A stretch of DNA of 64,000 nt from Notospermus geniculatus (taxonomy: Eukaryota > Nemertea > Pilidiophora > Heteronemertea > Lineidae): positions 195,924 to 259,923 of the forward strand of contig NMRB01000076.1 of assembly GCA_002633025.1 (NCBI GenBank). Direction: 5' to 3'. The number at the start of each line of letters is the position of its first letter. The stretch's first letter is position 1. The notes under the pieces were generated by a model. The model worked only from the letters and a program-made list of their open reading frames with translations. It had not been told where the DNA came from and ran no database searches. Made by a program: the position numbers and the translations under genes. Of the stretch, positions 42,387-53,800 are shown one piece after another.

Positions 42387-42690
42387 ATAGACTTTACATT
42401 TAGGCCGAGTGTTGAACTCACCCTTCATGGCAACATGTAGTCTCTGGTTCTTGCCATATTTGGTCAATGATAGCCATGTTATATGAGAAAAAATGTATGA
42501 TATTAACACTGTCAAATCATGGACATGCAAGAAATACCTCTTTACTTTCTAGATAAACTTCTATTCTAATCAGCATCAACTTGGTTTACAATCACCCTTG
42601 GTTTGAATGATGGCACTGGTGTTTGGTTGTCACACTGACCTGACTGAACAACACATTCTTTGATGACATCAACACATACTTTTCCTATGC

Positions 42691-42825
42691 AAGGTCTCCG
42701 CCAGAAAGATTTTTGAGGGTACTAATTTCAATAAAAACCCTATGAAATTAAAGAAAATGGCTCTTTTCTGTTCCTTGAGGGTACTAGCATAGTACCCTTA
42801 GTATCCTCTGGCGGAAACACTGCTA
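42691..42825. mobile_element. Decayed CCGCCAGA...TCTGGCGG element
   Basis: GGTCTCCGCCAGA and TCTGGCGGAAACACTG resemble the termini of the element at 15249. The interior repeats GAGGGTACTA and TAGTACCCT. Shorter and more diverged. Confidence 0.55.
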
Positions 42826-43646
42826 TGATGTTCTAAAGTATTTACTCAATCAAATGAAACAGAACCTTTGAGGGTAGAGCACATCTCCTGCAGCTGCGTA
42901 TCATACTGTAGGTAGAAGTACACATAATAGAATTCTAATACCTAGTTTGGGGCAAAATTCAATGCTATCCTGTTAGTCAAATCATTTCCAATTACTAATA
43001 AAAAAAAATGTAAAAATAACAATCTCCCTTCTCTGCTTTTGGCCTTGGTAAGAAAGCTAAGAAATTTGTTAACTATTCTGTCCATCTTTGATGTCGCTTT
43101 GCTGCTCTAAACGCTTGGTTTGAAATTCCCAAGATGACACTAATACTTATACTAATACATAGGCGAGAATCCTGTTGGTAATATCATTTTTGTTGTGAAC
43201 TTGATTTAGTTGTATTTATCGAAATTTTGAATTCCTAAAATTCAACAGGATTCATTCAAAGTGTAGGAGAGGGGGCGTTGCCATTTAAAATAATTTGTCA
43301 TTCGAATACCTCGTGGTCGCGGCTGTAAAAGCACGTAGTATTTTGTTTTACTTTATAATCTAGAGAATGAACAGACAACTACCAAGTTACAAAATCATTA
43401 GTAGAATTGAGATGTAGTGTAAAAGTGCTGTGAAATGACATCCAGTGATTTAGCCCACTTCCAACAAAATTTGTGTAAACGATTCCGTGAACTGATAGAA
43501 CTTGAAGCGAATTGTTTGTCATTGCCACAATGTTAGTTGTCCTTGTGTAGACTCCATACCCATTGTCATTCATTTAATCATTATTGTATCTCTCTAAACT
43601 GTCGTTTCACACCATATCTAATTGTTTTCCTATCTGTCTATTTCAG

Positions 43647-43800
43647 TAACCGGTACCATGGACACCGGGGAGGGTATGGATACTGAGTTACCATATGCGA
43701 CACCGGCCCGGCGGCCATACATGCCGGGCGAACAAGCCTCACGTGATCATACACCTTATGGATTTTCTTATGGACCGTATTTATAGGTCTTAATCAATCC
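43647..43800 (+). CDS. Candidate alternative terminal exon of prominin
   Basis: The acceptor CTATCTGTCTATTTCAG is strong. In phase 2, as used by all prominin tail exons, it reads NRYHGHRGGYGY then TGA (43684-43686), echoing the YHG and HRGGYGDG words of the upstream tail exons. In phase 1 a longer frame stays open to TAG at 43794-43796 (DTGEGMDTELPY...YGFSYGPYL). Which frame is used, or whether the exon is transcribed, needs RNA data. Confidence 0.45.
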
Positions 43801-43967
43801 TCTTAGAATTATCATATTTTCTGTAAATTTTTACTATTGTGGTGAAGATCTCTGTTTGATAAACTACATATTGATGTTTGGAGAATCTATCCAGTGCTTG
43901 CCATCAGGAATCTGACTAATCAGGAGAATTCAAGACAATTCATCCCAAGAAACTATTTGAGGAGTCT

Positions 43968-44210
43968 TGAAGGTCATTTTAGGAGACCTGAAGGTCACTT
44001 CAGGAGATACGAAGGTCATCCTAGGGTACCTCAGGGGCATTTGGTTGAAGAGACGTGAAGTAATATGAGATGTGAAGGTCACCCAGTGGTACCTGAAGGT
44101 CATTTGAAAAAACTTGAAGGTCACTTGAGGAGACGAAGGTCAGATGAGGAGACATGAAGGTCACGACGTGCTCCTGAAGGTCATTTGAAGAAACTTGAAG
44201 GTCAGTCATT
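43968..44210 (+). repeat. Tandem array rich in TGAAGGTCA
   Basis: About ten degenerate units of around 21 bp (CTTGAAGGTCATTTGAGGAG type) contain GAAGGTCA ten times, eight of them TGAAGGTCA, all in one orientation. TNAAGGTCA is the ERR-type nuclear receptor half-site. It resembles, but is not the same repeat as, the array at 5570. Confidence 0.85.
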
Positions 44211-44420
44211 GGAAGACAGATTAGACATTGATAATGGGAACTAGAATTTTCATTCGAATTTTTTTTCTCAGAAATGGAAATTTTCTCCACATTCACCTTG
44301 GCCAAGATCTGTTGCCAGTGTCATGATCAAATTGAGGATTTCGCCTGGCGGAGGTTCTTTGTGTTTCTCCATGTTAATGGGAAATGATGAAATCACGAAA
44401 ATCAATATACACAGAGTGAT

Positions 44421-44532
44421 CAGGAGCCATGTTCCCGAAGCCATCGTTAGGTTAACGATGTCGTTAAAACTGGGAAAATGCATAGCGTAACGACATCGTT
44501 AACCTATGACGGCTTCGGGAACATGGGTCCAG
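44421..44532. mobile_element. Hairpin MITE CATGTTCCCGAAGC family, copy 2
   Basis: It starts CAGGAGCCATGTTCCCGAAG and ends CTTCGGGAACATGGGTCCAG. Loop GGGAAAATGCATAGCGTAAC as in copy 1 but in opposite orientation. Confidence 0.8.
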
Positions 44533-46200
44533 AATAGGTGTTCTGCGTGAGAAACCTAACAGAATGCTTCACCATTCATATGAACATGCTCAGAGTTTTT
44601 AGCAGATTCATTTCATATACAGAATCATTTTAATCATGATTAAGATGATGTGTTCTATTTATCTTTATCGCGTAATTTATTGTCTTTCTAATCATTCACG
44701 AAACTGGGTTGGATAAACCCTTCATTATAATGGGCTAAATGCAGTCTCAGGACTGGGGGTTCAGTGTTGCCTGTGGGATATAGGCACATAGATGACGGTG
44801 GGCATATGATTACTGATCGGTCAGAATTCAGATATCGGTATAGAATTTACCACCTGTCATGAAAATCTCTTATCTTTTAAAAAGGAAAGGAAAGTTGGAT
44901 ATCTGTGAGATTGTCAACAACCCACCAAAGTCACGACCCTTTCTCTCTGTCCACCGAAATAATTCCAACGTGATGTGTTGAAAAGATCATTTGGTATGCA
45001 ATACTCGTCAGTTTTGTTGTAAAATACACAAAATTTTAAACATAACCGCACATTTCATTTTACGTACCGGTACATGAATGTTAAAAAACATTGCCAGGTG
45101 TTAAATTTCCGTAATCAAACTTGATTTAAGGCAGTTTTATCTCATGTGACATGTTCTTGAAATCAAAGAGGCTTGTAAGCATTTTCAAGATATGATTATT
45201 TTAAATGTAGTATGATGGACATTGCTATGGAGCTAGTGCTGTACATTATCGCTTTCCTTGCTACTACAGTAGATGTAAAAAGTTCTTGTTGGGCGTTTTA
45301 AAGCTTTTATAAAATAACAGAGCATCTTCTCAATGAAATGTTGCTTTACTCAAGGGATGGGTCAGTGTTGGTGCAGCTGATCAAAATACTGTCTTATTTG
45401 CAATGTAATTCTCTCCTTTTCATACTCATTGATTGTTTGTGTTGCTCTCCCATCAAGTGTTCGTTACTCGAACAAGGCATATCTCTGTTTCCTTTTTTAA
45501 AATTCTCAATATTGAAAAGTAATGTGGATCTCCGTATTTAGTGACAAAGTCAACAACAGCAGTAAAGCTGCTGTTTCAAATCCTGCATTTGTCTTTGTGT
45601 TTGGTGTCTCAAGCTTAGGAAGCTGTGTTCTACACTAAGTGTTGCCAGAAAAGCTTTAGCATCGTTGGCTGCTTGGCTCATTCTGGGAAGGGTGAGGTGA
45701 ACAACTCAATGCTAGTATGGGCAGATGACATCTTCTACGGTAAATAAAACCATCCTGAGAATGGATACGATTTATGGAAAATTATTTGACGAAAGGTTTG
45801 TTCACACTTGATAACTGAAGAACATTACTTCAACTTGTAACTTGTAAATTTTCAAAACGTTTTATTCAGTAAAAGTAAAATTGGGAGTGAAAATTTCCCA
45901 TTTACACCTCTGGTCAGGACTGAAAGAGTTCAGCTGATTTTAAGGTCCATGTTTTCTTTCTGAAATTTTTCTCATGGTGAACATAGTAGATATGGTGCTA
46001 TGTGTAAGTGTAGATGTACAGCGTGTTCGTTTGGAAAGTAGGAGAGAGCTTCGTTGTTGTAAGCACTCAAATTGTATAAACTTGCAACGAATTTTATGAC
46101 TATCAGATGGAGGATTCTTTTATGTACAATTCAAATCTGTTGTTGACTTTTATACAAAATTCATTTGTAAATATGATGATTATGCATTTTCATTTCAAAT
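44533..46200. other. No gene seen
   Basis: AT-rich with short frames; an AATAAA at 45744 has no gene context. Nothing supportable. Confidence 0.45.
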
Positions 46201-46207
46201 AGTATAT

Positions 46208-46321
46208 TATACCATATGTGTCAAAGGAATACCACAATTTGTCTTGGCGATTTTCCCATGAATAGAGGGGAACCCATCTCTGTGCCCACATACTGTGAGG
46301 TTGTCAGTTATTCTGGTTGAA
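46208..46321 (+). repeat. First copy of the 115-bp CCATATGTGTCAAAGGAATA block
   Basis: It runs from TACCATATGTGTCAAAGG to TATTCTGGTTGAAA and matches 49048-49165 and 54996-55108 almost base for base. Right after it comes a run of 12 G, where homology stops. Confidence 0.9.
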
Positions 46322-46458
46322 AGGGGGGGGGGGGTGACACTATCAGACCTATAGGGCCTATCTTGGCCTAACTCGCCTGTTTCTTTCCTTTAGTAGAACA
46401 GGGTCGGTGGATATTCAGGAAAAATTGACATTTGTGAAGGAGTACCGGTATTCAACAA

Positions 46459-46702
46459 TAGATGATTCGCGAATTCACAGATCTGCGCACTTCCGCCGAA
46501 ATCTCAACCATAACTCCGATCTGAAACTAGGTGACAGGTGACGTGACGCAATCCAATGGTCGACTCTGACGCAGCGTCTTCGATGTCACTGTGGTGGAGT
46601 TGTCTGCATCACGTCATTCAGTTTCAGACCGAGGTTATGGTTGAAATTTCGGCGGAAGTGCACACAGGTCTTTGTCGTTTACATCAATTTGAGAACAGTC
46701 TA
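46459..46702. mobile_element. TA-flanked MITE family A, copy 4
   Basis: Left end TAGATGATTCGCGAATTCAC, right end ATTTGAGAACAGTCTA, inner arms CACTTCCGCCGAAATCTC and GAAATTTCGGCGGAAGTG. Confidence 0.83.
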
Positions 46703-47630
46703 TAGATCTTGTTTTACAGAGATTTTCTTATCCTTCATGTATAGATGTGGTATGAAAGGAACAGGTAGAGTTCTGGAAATATCGTTTCACAAAGGGCAGT
46801 GAGAAGTAGTAACATTTGAAATGTTTTGTAGCTGATTTCTGACTGTTGAAATTGGCCTTTGAGACTGAGAAATGGTGATTGTTACGTTGCAGGAGCTTCT
46901 CAGCCAAAACTTCAGGAGGTTTGTGTTGTGCAATGGTGTATCTATGTCTAGTTGAAGACCTAGGAGAAATGGGGGAGGGGGTTTTAGTTCTTGGAAAGTT
47001 ATAAAACACATTGGTTGGATATGTTTGTGCTTTGCTGTGGCGTACTTGTAGATGCAGCCATGTAATGAAGACGCATTGAACGGTTTGTGCCAATCTGAGT
47101 GAGGGAACAAAGTAGACTGTGTAGTGAGTTTTGAAGCTTACTGCCATTGCTGTTGGCCTGCATTGTAGCAACAAAAAAACAACTTCTTTCATGATAGCGG
47201 TACTCTATGTTCATCCAGACACTGACCACAGACATGGTTGTCTCCCTCTGGAACATCTGGAACCAAAGTTTGTTACAATTCAATTTGAATTTCTCGATGT
47301 ACCAGTAACATTTGTTGTTGGCAGTTTTTGAGCAATTTCTCTTAACAAGATTTTAAAATACTGTTTGTGACCAATTTTTAGCCCTAGCTGATTGAAAGTA
47401 AGTGAAGATGTGAGTGGTGTCCCTTGTGTAACTGATGTAAATAGACATTGCTTGTGTAGACTTTGTTATTTTCATGTGTATGCTAATTTGCTTTGAGAAC
47501 TGCCATTGTGTGTGTTGTTTCCACAGTGAGGAGAAAAAGAAGGTGGAATTTTGAGGAATTCACCTTAAATTATTTCTCAACAACCAGATATCCTATGCGA
47601 AGCAAAATTGGTGATCTTCTTTGCTTAGGT

Positions 47631-47765
47631 CAGCCTGTGCACGTATGGTGTGAACATCCATTTGCCAAATGCTTTGCTGAGGTCAGCCCATGCATGTGTG
47701 AACATCCATTCGTCTCATGCTTTGCTGAGGTCAGCCTGTGCATGTCTCATGTGAACATCTGTTGG
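47631..47765 (+). repeat. Three diverged ~50-bp direct repeats
   Basis: AGGTCAGCCTGTGCA...GTGAACATCCATT...ATGCTTTGCTG recurs three times with decay. No coding evidence. Confidence 0.65.
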
Positions 47766-48339
47766 CTGCTACTAACAGTTCGTCCATGCAGTTGAATACA
47801 GCATGGTCCAAATCAGAAATCATTCTCATAAAGATGACAGAGTTTACACAAATTAGGAAGATTATACTGCAAGTGGCCAGATCAATGTTAATCCCTTAAC
47901 TTGATATTGTGATTGTGAATTTACTCCCGTTGCACATCTGTGTTGAAAATTAGTGATTTATTCTGAATAATGTTCAATTTACATTCTTCAGCAGAGTATT
48001 TGCCTTGCTTTGATAGCCTAAATTGCTTGACTGCAGTACCGGCTGGTATTAATTAAAGTTTCAAGGACTTTCAATGCTTTGACTCACTTGTACTGTACAT
48101 GTATTGTATTGAGATCTTCAAATGTATGACCAGTTTATTCGACAACTTACTCAGTGCTGACAGCAGAATATGGTCTACCGGTAATTGGGAAAATACTTCT
48201 TACTCTGTCTGACATCAGAAATCATACCAGTCTGCAATAGTTGACACACACACCAAATATGGATCATTTAGTGAGGTTTTGGCAATTTCTTGGATTTTAT
48301 GGGAATTGTCGGAGCCATCGGAATGAGACCCCAGGCAAC

Positions 48340-48600
48340 AAGCACATATGGGGGCCCAGATGGGTGATCCCATATGGGCCCCACAGGATTCTGCACCCAA
48401 GAACCATATGGGTCCCATATTTTTTGCCCAGATATGGTAGTAGGCCTATGGCTAGGATAATTTCCCAGATGGCCCCCATATGTATCTGGGCAAAAAATAT
48501 GGGACCCATGTTTTTCTTGGGTGCATGCCCATATGGGGCCCATATCTTCAACTATATGGGGCCCATGTCATGTGTGGCCCATATATGGGCTTGCTCATAG
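48340..48600. repeat. CATATGGGGCCC-rich inverted repeat cluster
   Basis: CATATGGG and its inverse recur more than ten times. ATGGGTCCCATATTTTTTGC (48409) pairs with GCAAAAAATATGGGACCCAT (48490), and ACCCAAGAA/TTCTTGGGT also pair, making a stem around 48440-48475. It is probably a fold-back transposon. Confidence 0.7.
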
Positions 48601-48817
48601 GGGATGAGCATTTCTAGGCTAGTAACCTGGCCACAAATAGACGAAACCTATACAGCTCTCAAGTCAATTTGTAAAGTCAATTCCATTGGGGCTGATTGAA
48701 GTAGTACCGTACCGGTACAGCCTGTACACTATGTTCAATGTTGAATGGGAACAGACATTGTCTCGTCAACCATTACAGTTGGTAAAATTGAGCATTACAT
48801 GTAAACTTGTCAACTTC

Positions 48818-49049
48818 TATAGAGCTTGAGCCGATGACGTCATCACAAAAAAATCTGCCATCTTGCCGGTCAAACTGACGTCATATGACGTCGGCGACCC
48901 ACGTGGTGCAGTTTGTCGTCAGCGCAAGTGGAGTGTTGCGTCTTCAACCATGACGGGATTTGTAGTTGGCGCACTTTGTCGTTGACCGCCAGCATGGTGG
49001 ACTGCAGGTCAAACATGACGTCATAATGAGCTGTGGCTCAAGCTCTATA
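48818..49049. mobile_element. TA-flanked MITE TATAGAGCTTGAGCC, rich in TGACGTCA
   Basis: The ends TATAGAGCTTGAGCC and GGCTCAAGCTCTATA are perfect inverted repeats with TA borders. The interior contains three TGACGTCA words (about 48835, 48880 and 49017). Its right edge abuts the repeat block at 49048. Confidence 0.82.
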
Positions 49050-49884
49050 CCATATGTGTCAAAGGAATACCACAATTTGTCTTGGCGATTTTCCCATGAA
49101 TAGAGGGGAACCCATCTCAGCTCTGTGCCCACATACTGTGAGGTTGTCAGTTATTCTGGTTGAAACTACATGTATATTATATTTTGAATATGATTTGTAC
49201 TTATGATTTGTGATCACAGGGGTCCACGAAGACATAGTCACTGTAAATAAAACACCTAAAATAAAAAATTCTTATTGACACCATTGATAAAAGATGGCGC
49301 TGTATTCTGACCAATCGGAACAAAAGCTTCGCTGAACAGTATCTGACTCAACCCAACTGAACGTCGTTCCGTCAGCTAGAGACACCTGGTGAATGTAATC
49401 GAAGCTCACTGCACTTCCGTTTTCTAAGAAAAATGGCGTCGACCTGAAAGCCGTGTTCGAAGTTCGCTTTATTTTCCGGATTTAAATGAACTTTCTGGCC
49501 TATATTCGGTATGTTTTATGAAGTTTCATAATTATTATAGGAGTAGAATGGATTGAAAAGCATACTTTTGATATTACTGCTCAGATTTGCCATTTACCCG
49601 GCCTAAAGTCATGAAGTTGTTCTCTTTTCAATGATGACATGGATGAATGATCATCTCTCTCAACCTGCACTCACTCATTCGTCATTGTCATCATCATGCT
49701 CAGCTCATGCCTGCCTGCATGCACTGCAGTTAGGCCTACTCTCTCTCTATGCTGACTGTGGTAGCCCTAGGCCTGCCTATGTGTGACTGTGTATCATCAG
49801 TCAGTCATGTCAGTTTGTGTCCTCCATCCACAATCTGATGCACACACACTTCACTTCACTGATACTGTAGTGTAACTGTGTGGA
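49048..49884 (+). repeat. Flanking duplicated block, copy left of the gypsy element
   Basis: It is near-identical to 54996-56023 except that about 155 bp present there (after GATTTGTGA) is absent here. It includes GGGGTCCACGAAGACATAGT, AAAATGGCGTCGACCTGAAA and TATGCTGACTGTGGTAGC. Homology ends at ACTGTGTGGA. No gene within is recognised. Confidence 0.92.
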
Positions 49885-50349
49885 TAGTCTCGCGCAACCA
49901 GCCCCTCGGTCATACTCCGAGGTCGTCAGACCGAGGGTCTGGCACGGAAGGCAATTCTCATTGTAGCGACCTAGTGACCTCATTTCGATGATTTGAAATG
50001 AGGTCAGCTTCGCTGATTGGCTAGTTTCAAAATTTGGTGACGTAGGCAACATGGGGAATATGGCGGCGCCCAGAGAACTTGAAGCGTGAAAATTAGTGAG
50101 GTGAATCGCCTAAATTTGTGTTGTCAAGTCAATTTATAGTGTCTTTCATTGGAATTTCAGGCAAGTTTATTTGTATTCTTTCGACTGGGGAGGGAATTAT
50201 GCTATAAAAAGTGCAGTAGGCCGAACAGCGAGGGGTACAAAATACTGTAGTTTTACTCGCACGCTGCATACTTTTTGCTTTGATTGTGCATTGTGTTCTA
50301 CGTCATCGGCGGTAGATTGTCCGCCATGATGGATTTTACAAGCAAAAGG
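49885..50349. other. Unique segment between duplicated block and LTR
   Basis: It begins TAGTCTCGCGCAACCAGCCC and includes the dyad CCTCGGTCATACTCCGAGG. No coding frame, no recognised element; possibly a remnant of another insertion. Confidence 0.4.
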
Positions 50350-50556
50350 TGTGGTGTCTTCGACTGAAGGAAGAAGACCATGAAGACGGCACGTCTGATC
50401 AACATGACTTTATTCCAAAAACTGACCAACAAAACGCACATGACGTACGCTAAACACGTTACATTATTACATGACGTACTGACGTTACATGAGGTAGTGA
50501 CGTCACATGAATGAGGTGATGACGTCACATGAGGTTCCAAAGCTCACGACACAACA
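50350..50556 (-). repeat. 3' LTR of the gypsy element
   Basis: On the - strand it starts TGTTGTGTCGTGAGC and ends AAGACACCACA, giving canonical TG...CA ends over 207 bp. It follows the purine-rich tract AAATAGAGAGGGGGAATA. A polyadenylation signal AATAAA lies at 50409-50414. Two TGACGTCA CREB/ATF palindromes (50498-50505, 50520-50527) and several TGACGT half-sites sit in the probable U3 part. The boundaries are inferred, as the 5' LTR is not available for comparison. Confidence 0.72.
50498..50527. promoter_or_regulatory. Paired CRE palindromes in the LTR
   Basis: TGACGTCA occurs at 50498-50505 and 50520-50527, with further TGACGT half-sites at about 50439, 50471 and 50480. This is the consensus for CREB/ATF dimers. 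Function in LTR transcription is inference. Confidence 0.55.
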
Positions 50557-50576
50557 TATTCCCCCTCTCTATTTAA
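50557..50576 (-). other. Polypurine tract of the gypsy element
   Basis: On the - strand the tract AAATAGAGAGGGGGAATA directly precedes the LTR. It would serve as the plus-strand primer in reverse transcription. Confidence 0.7.
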
Positions 50577-50843
50577 AATGTTTCTACTCACTACAATACA
50601 ATACAAACAATATCACAAAGTCTAAACAAGAAGACCAAGCACAACCACTAAATATAAAGAATCTACATTTCTGTCTTACCATCTTATCACAGCAAAATAT
50701 GCACAAACTTCATTGAATCTACAATCTAATCATATGTTCAATTAGTTCACTACCCTAACTTAAAACACCACAACAAGTTTCGTTTCAAGGTAAAACATAC
50801 AGTTAAGCATTTAATCATAACTATAGCTTTAACGCTAACAACA

Positions 50844-53800
50844 TTAATAGAAGGCAAAATCTCGATGCCAAACTGGGGTTTGGCGATGTCTAACTGGTCT
50901 ACACCCAATATCAGGATCACGTACATCATCATCACAACCAAGACTCAGCTCAGGTGCTTGAACTAGATCTGGATTTGCGCGAAACAAAGACAACTGTTTC
51001 TGATTCCAGACCTTTCCTCCCTCTGTTTGAAAAGTCGCTGGACCCTTCTGCGCAATTATCCGAACTGGTTTAGAAAATTTCAGTTTACCCTTATTCACAT
51101 GACGTGGAATCTTCACACGCACATAGTCACCAACTTTGAAGTTTGCAGGCCTAGCAGATCTACGCGCATCGGTGTACTCACACATCCTCTTTTGTCTTTT
51201 CTCTACGCGTTCACGCACTTTGTCAACATTCCGAATTACAGCAGATTTATGTACAGCAGGAATATCCAACCCAGTTTTCATTCTACGCTTGTGCAGCAAC
51301 TCAGATGGCGCAACATTAGTTGCAGCGTGAGGAGTAGCTCTGTACACACACAAGAATTCCTGCAACGCATCTTTCCGCGGTTTCCCATCCCAACAAGCAG
51401 CTTGAATCGCATTCTCAACAACTTTGTTGAAGCGCTCAACCGCACCATTAGCCTGTGGATTGTAGATTGCAACAGTAGTATGCTTTATGTTCCGTTTACG
51501 CAAGAATTCTTCGAATTCTACGGAAACAAACTGAGGACCATGATCAGTTACAATTTCCTCTGGGTAACCTTCACGTGCGAACACAGATTTCAAGAATGCG
51601 ACCACTTGTTGCGAAGTCACAGAACCAGTAAGACAAGCTTCTGGCCACTTACTAAAGTAATCCTGCAGCGTAATTACAAATTTCTCATTCTGACGCGCGG
51701 AATCATCCGGACCTACAATATCCATAGAAAGTTTCTCCCACGCAGAATCGGGCATTCGAACTGGTTGCAGCGGAGCATGCTTTGTTGACGCAGTTTTGTC
51801 ATTCATTTGGCATGTCAAACAAGAACGAATAGTTTCCTCTACTTGGGCATCCATCCCACACCACCAATATAACTCACGAAGGCGCTGTTTCGTGCGGACT
51901 ATTCCCTGATGGCACTGATGAGCAATCTCAACCACGCGGGGTGTCAACATCTTTGGGACAACTATTCTACCACCTCTCATGAGCACATTGTTGTACACAG
52001 ACAATTCATCGCGAACTCTAAATAATCCATGCAAGGATCTATCGACTGAGTTCAAACGAGCAGGCCATCCATCTCTCGTCAGTTTCATAGCTTTCTGCAA
52101 CACGCTATCTTCGTTTGTAGCATTGGTCAGTTCACCAAGAGAAACACACGGCGTGTCATCTTCAAACGTAAGACAAATCGATTCATCGTCAACGTCACAC
52201 CCGGACGTGTCAGGCAAAGGTAATCGAGATAAACCATCTGCAAAGTTATTCTCGCGTCCCGGCTTATAAACCACAGTGTAATCATAATGTAACAACCTGG
52301 CATTCCACCTGGCAATGCGCATGGGTTGCCTTCCCAAACCCTTCGTAGACAGCAATGTCGTCAAAGCCTGGTGGTCAGTACGTAACGTGAAGCGACGACC
52401 CCACAAGTAAGTATGCCATCGTTCACAAGCCCAAACGCAAGCTAGAGCTTCACGTTCACCAACAGAATAATTGCGTTCCTGTGGTGTGAGCGTGCGAGAA
52501 GCACAAGTTACAATTCTCTCTTGACCATCCTTCTGAATCTGGCTTAAGCAACCACCAAGACCATAACCACTAGCATCTGTAGTGACGTAAGTCTCAAGAT
52601 CAGGGTCAAATAATGCTAGAGTGATATGATTCGCAATTGTCTTCTTAACTTTCTCGAAGCTAGACTGACAATCTCGGGACCAAATGAATTCACAATCACC
52701 ACGCAACAATGCACGCATCGGTTCCACTACGGTTGCGAATTCAGGGCAAAATTTGGAATAGAACCCAGCCATTCCAAGGAATGAACGTAGAGTAACCTTA
52801 TCATGCGGAGGCGGAGCGTCAAGAATAGCACGCGTATTGGAAGTAGCAGGTTTGACTCCTTCAGTATCTATGCTATGCCCTACGAATTCAATGGATGTCA
52901 GATCGAACTCGCATTTCGAATTCAACTTCATACCAAGTTCACTTAAGCGGGTAAGAGCTGCACGGAGATTCGCACGATATTCTTCCCACGTACGACCATA
53001 CACGATCAGATCATCAAAATACGACTGTAGACATTTCAAACCTTGCAACGCGGTTTTCATCATACGCTGGAAAGCACTAGGCGCAGACGCCAACCCAAAA
53101 GGTACACGGCAAAACCTGAACAGACCTTTGGAACTGTTGAAACATGTTAAATCGCGACTCTCTGGGTGGAGCATCAATTGGTGATACGCAGACGCAAGGT
53201 CAAGGCGAGCAAAGTATTTCGCACCACGCAGTTCACCTAACAATTCATCAATAGCAGGCACGGGGAACTTATCCACAACAATCTGTTCATTCGGACCACG
53301 CATGTTAATGCACAAACGGATAGAACCATTTTTCTTATGCGCAACTGAAAGAGGTGAAATCCACTCTGAGGCTTCAACTTTTTCCACTACTCCAATCTTT
53401 TCCAACCTATCTAACTCAGCTTCAACTTTCTCTCGAACTGCAAAGGGCAATCTACGCTGTGCAGATTGTACGGGCGTAGCATTTTCTTTCAGTCTGATTT
53501 TGTGCTGGAACCCTTTTATGAGACCCAACTCTGGAGTAAACAAATGACCAAATTCATCACGAAGATCTTCTGGCAACGGACATGAATCAGGCTCTATCAA
53601 ACTGAACAAGACAGACTTGACGGACTTTGCATGATCAACATCAATCCTGCGTTCCCTAGCATTGATCTGCATACCTACCCGGTGCATAACATCACGGCCT
53701 ACGAGTGCGATACCCGACTTCACAACATGTACAGTTACCTGACAAATTCTGTCCCTATAAGTAACATCGGCAACAAATGAGCCGCAGACTCTAACCTGGT

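Noticed and set aside
46728-47283. Cluster of minus-strand frames
   Set aside because: No domain, no repeat relation and no splice-consistent structure. Overlapping frames in several phases suggest low stop density by chance.
48241-48600. Overlapping frames rich in GPIW/MGPI words
   Set aside because: They reflect the CATATGGGGCCC inverted repeats, not coding sequence.
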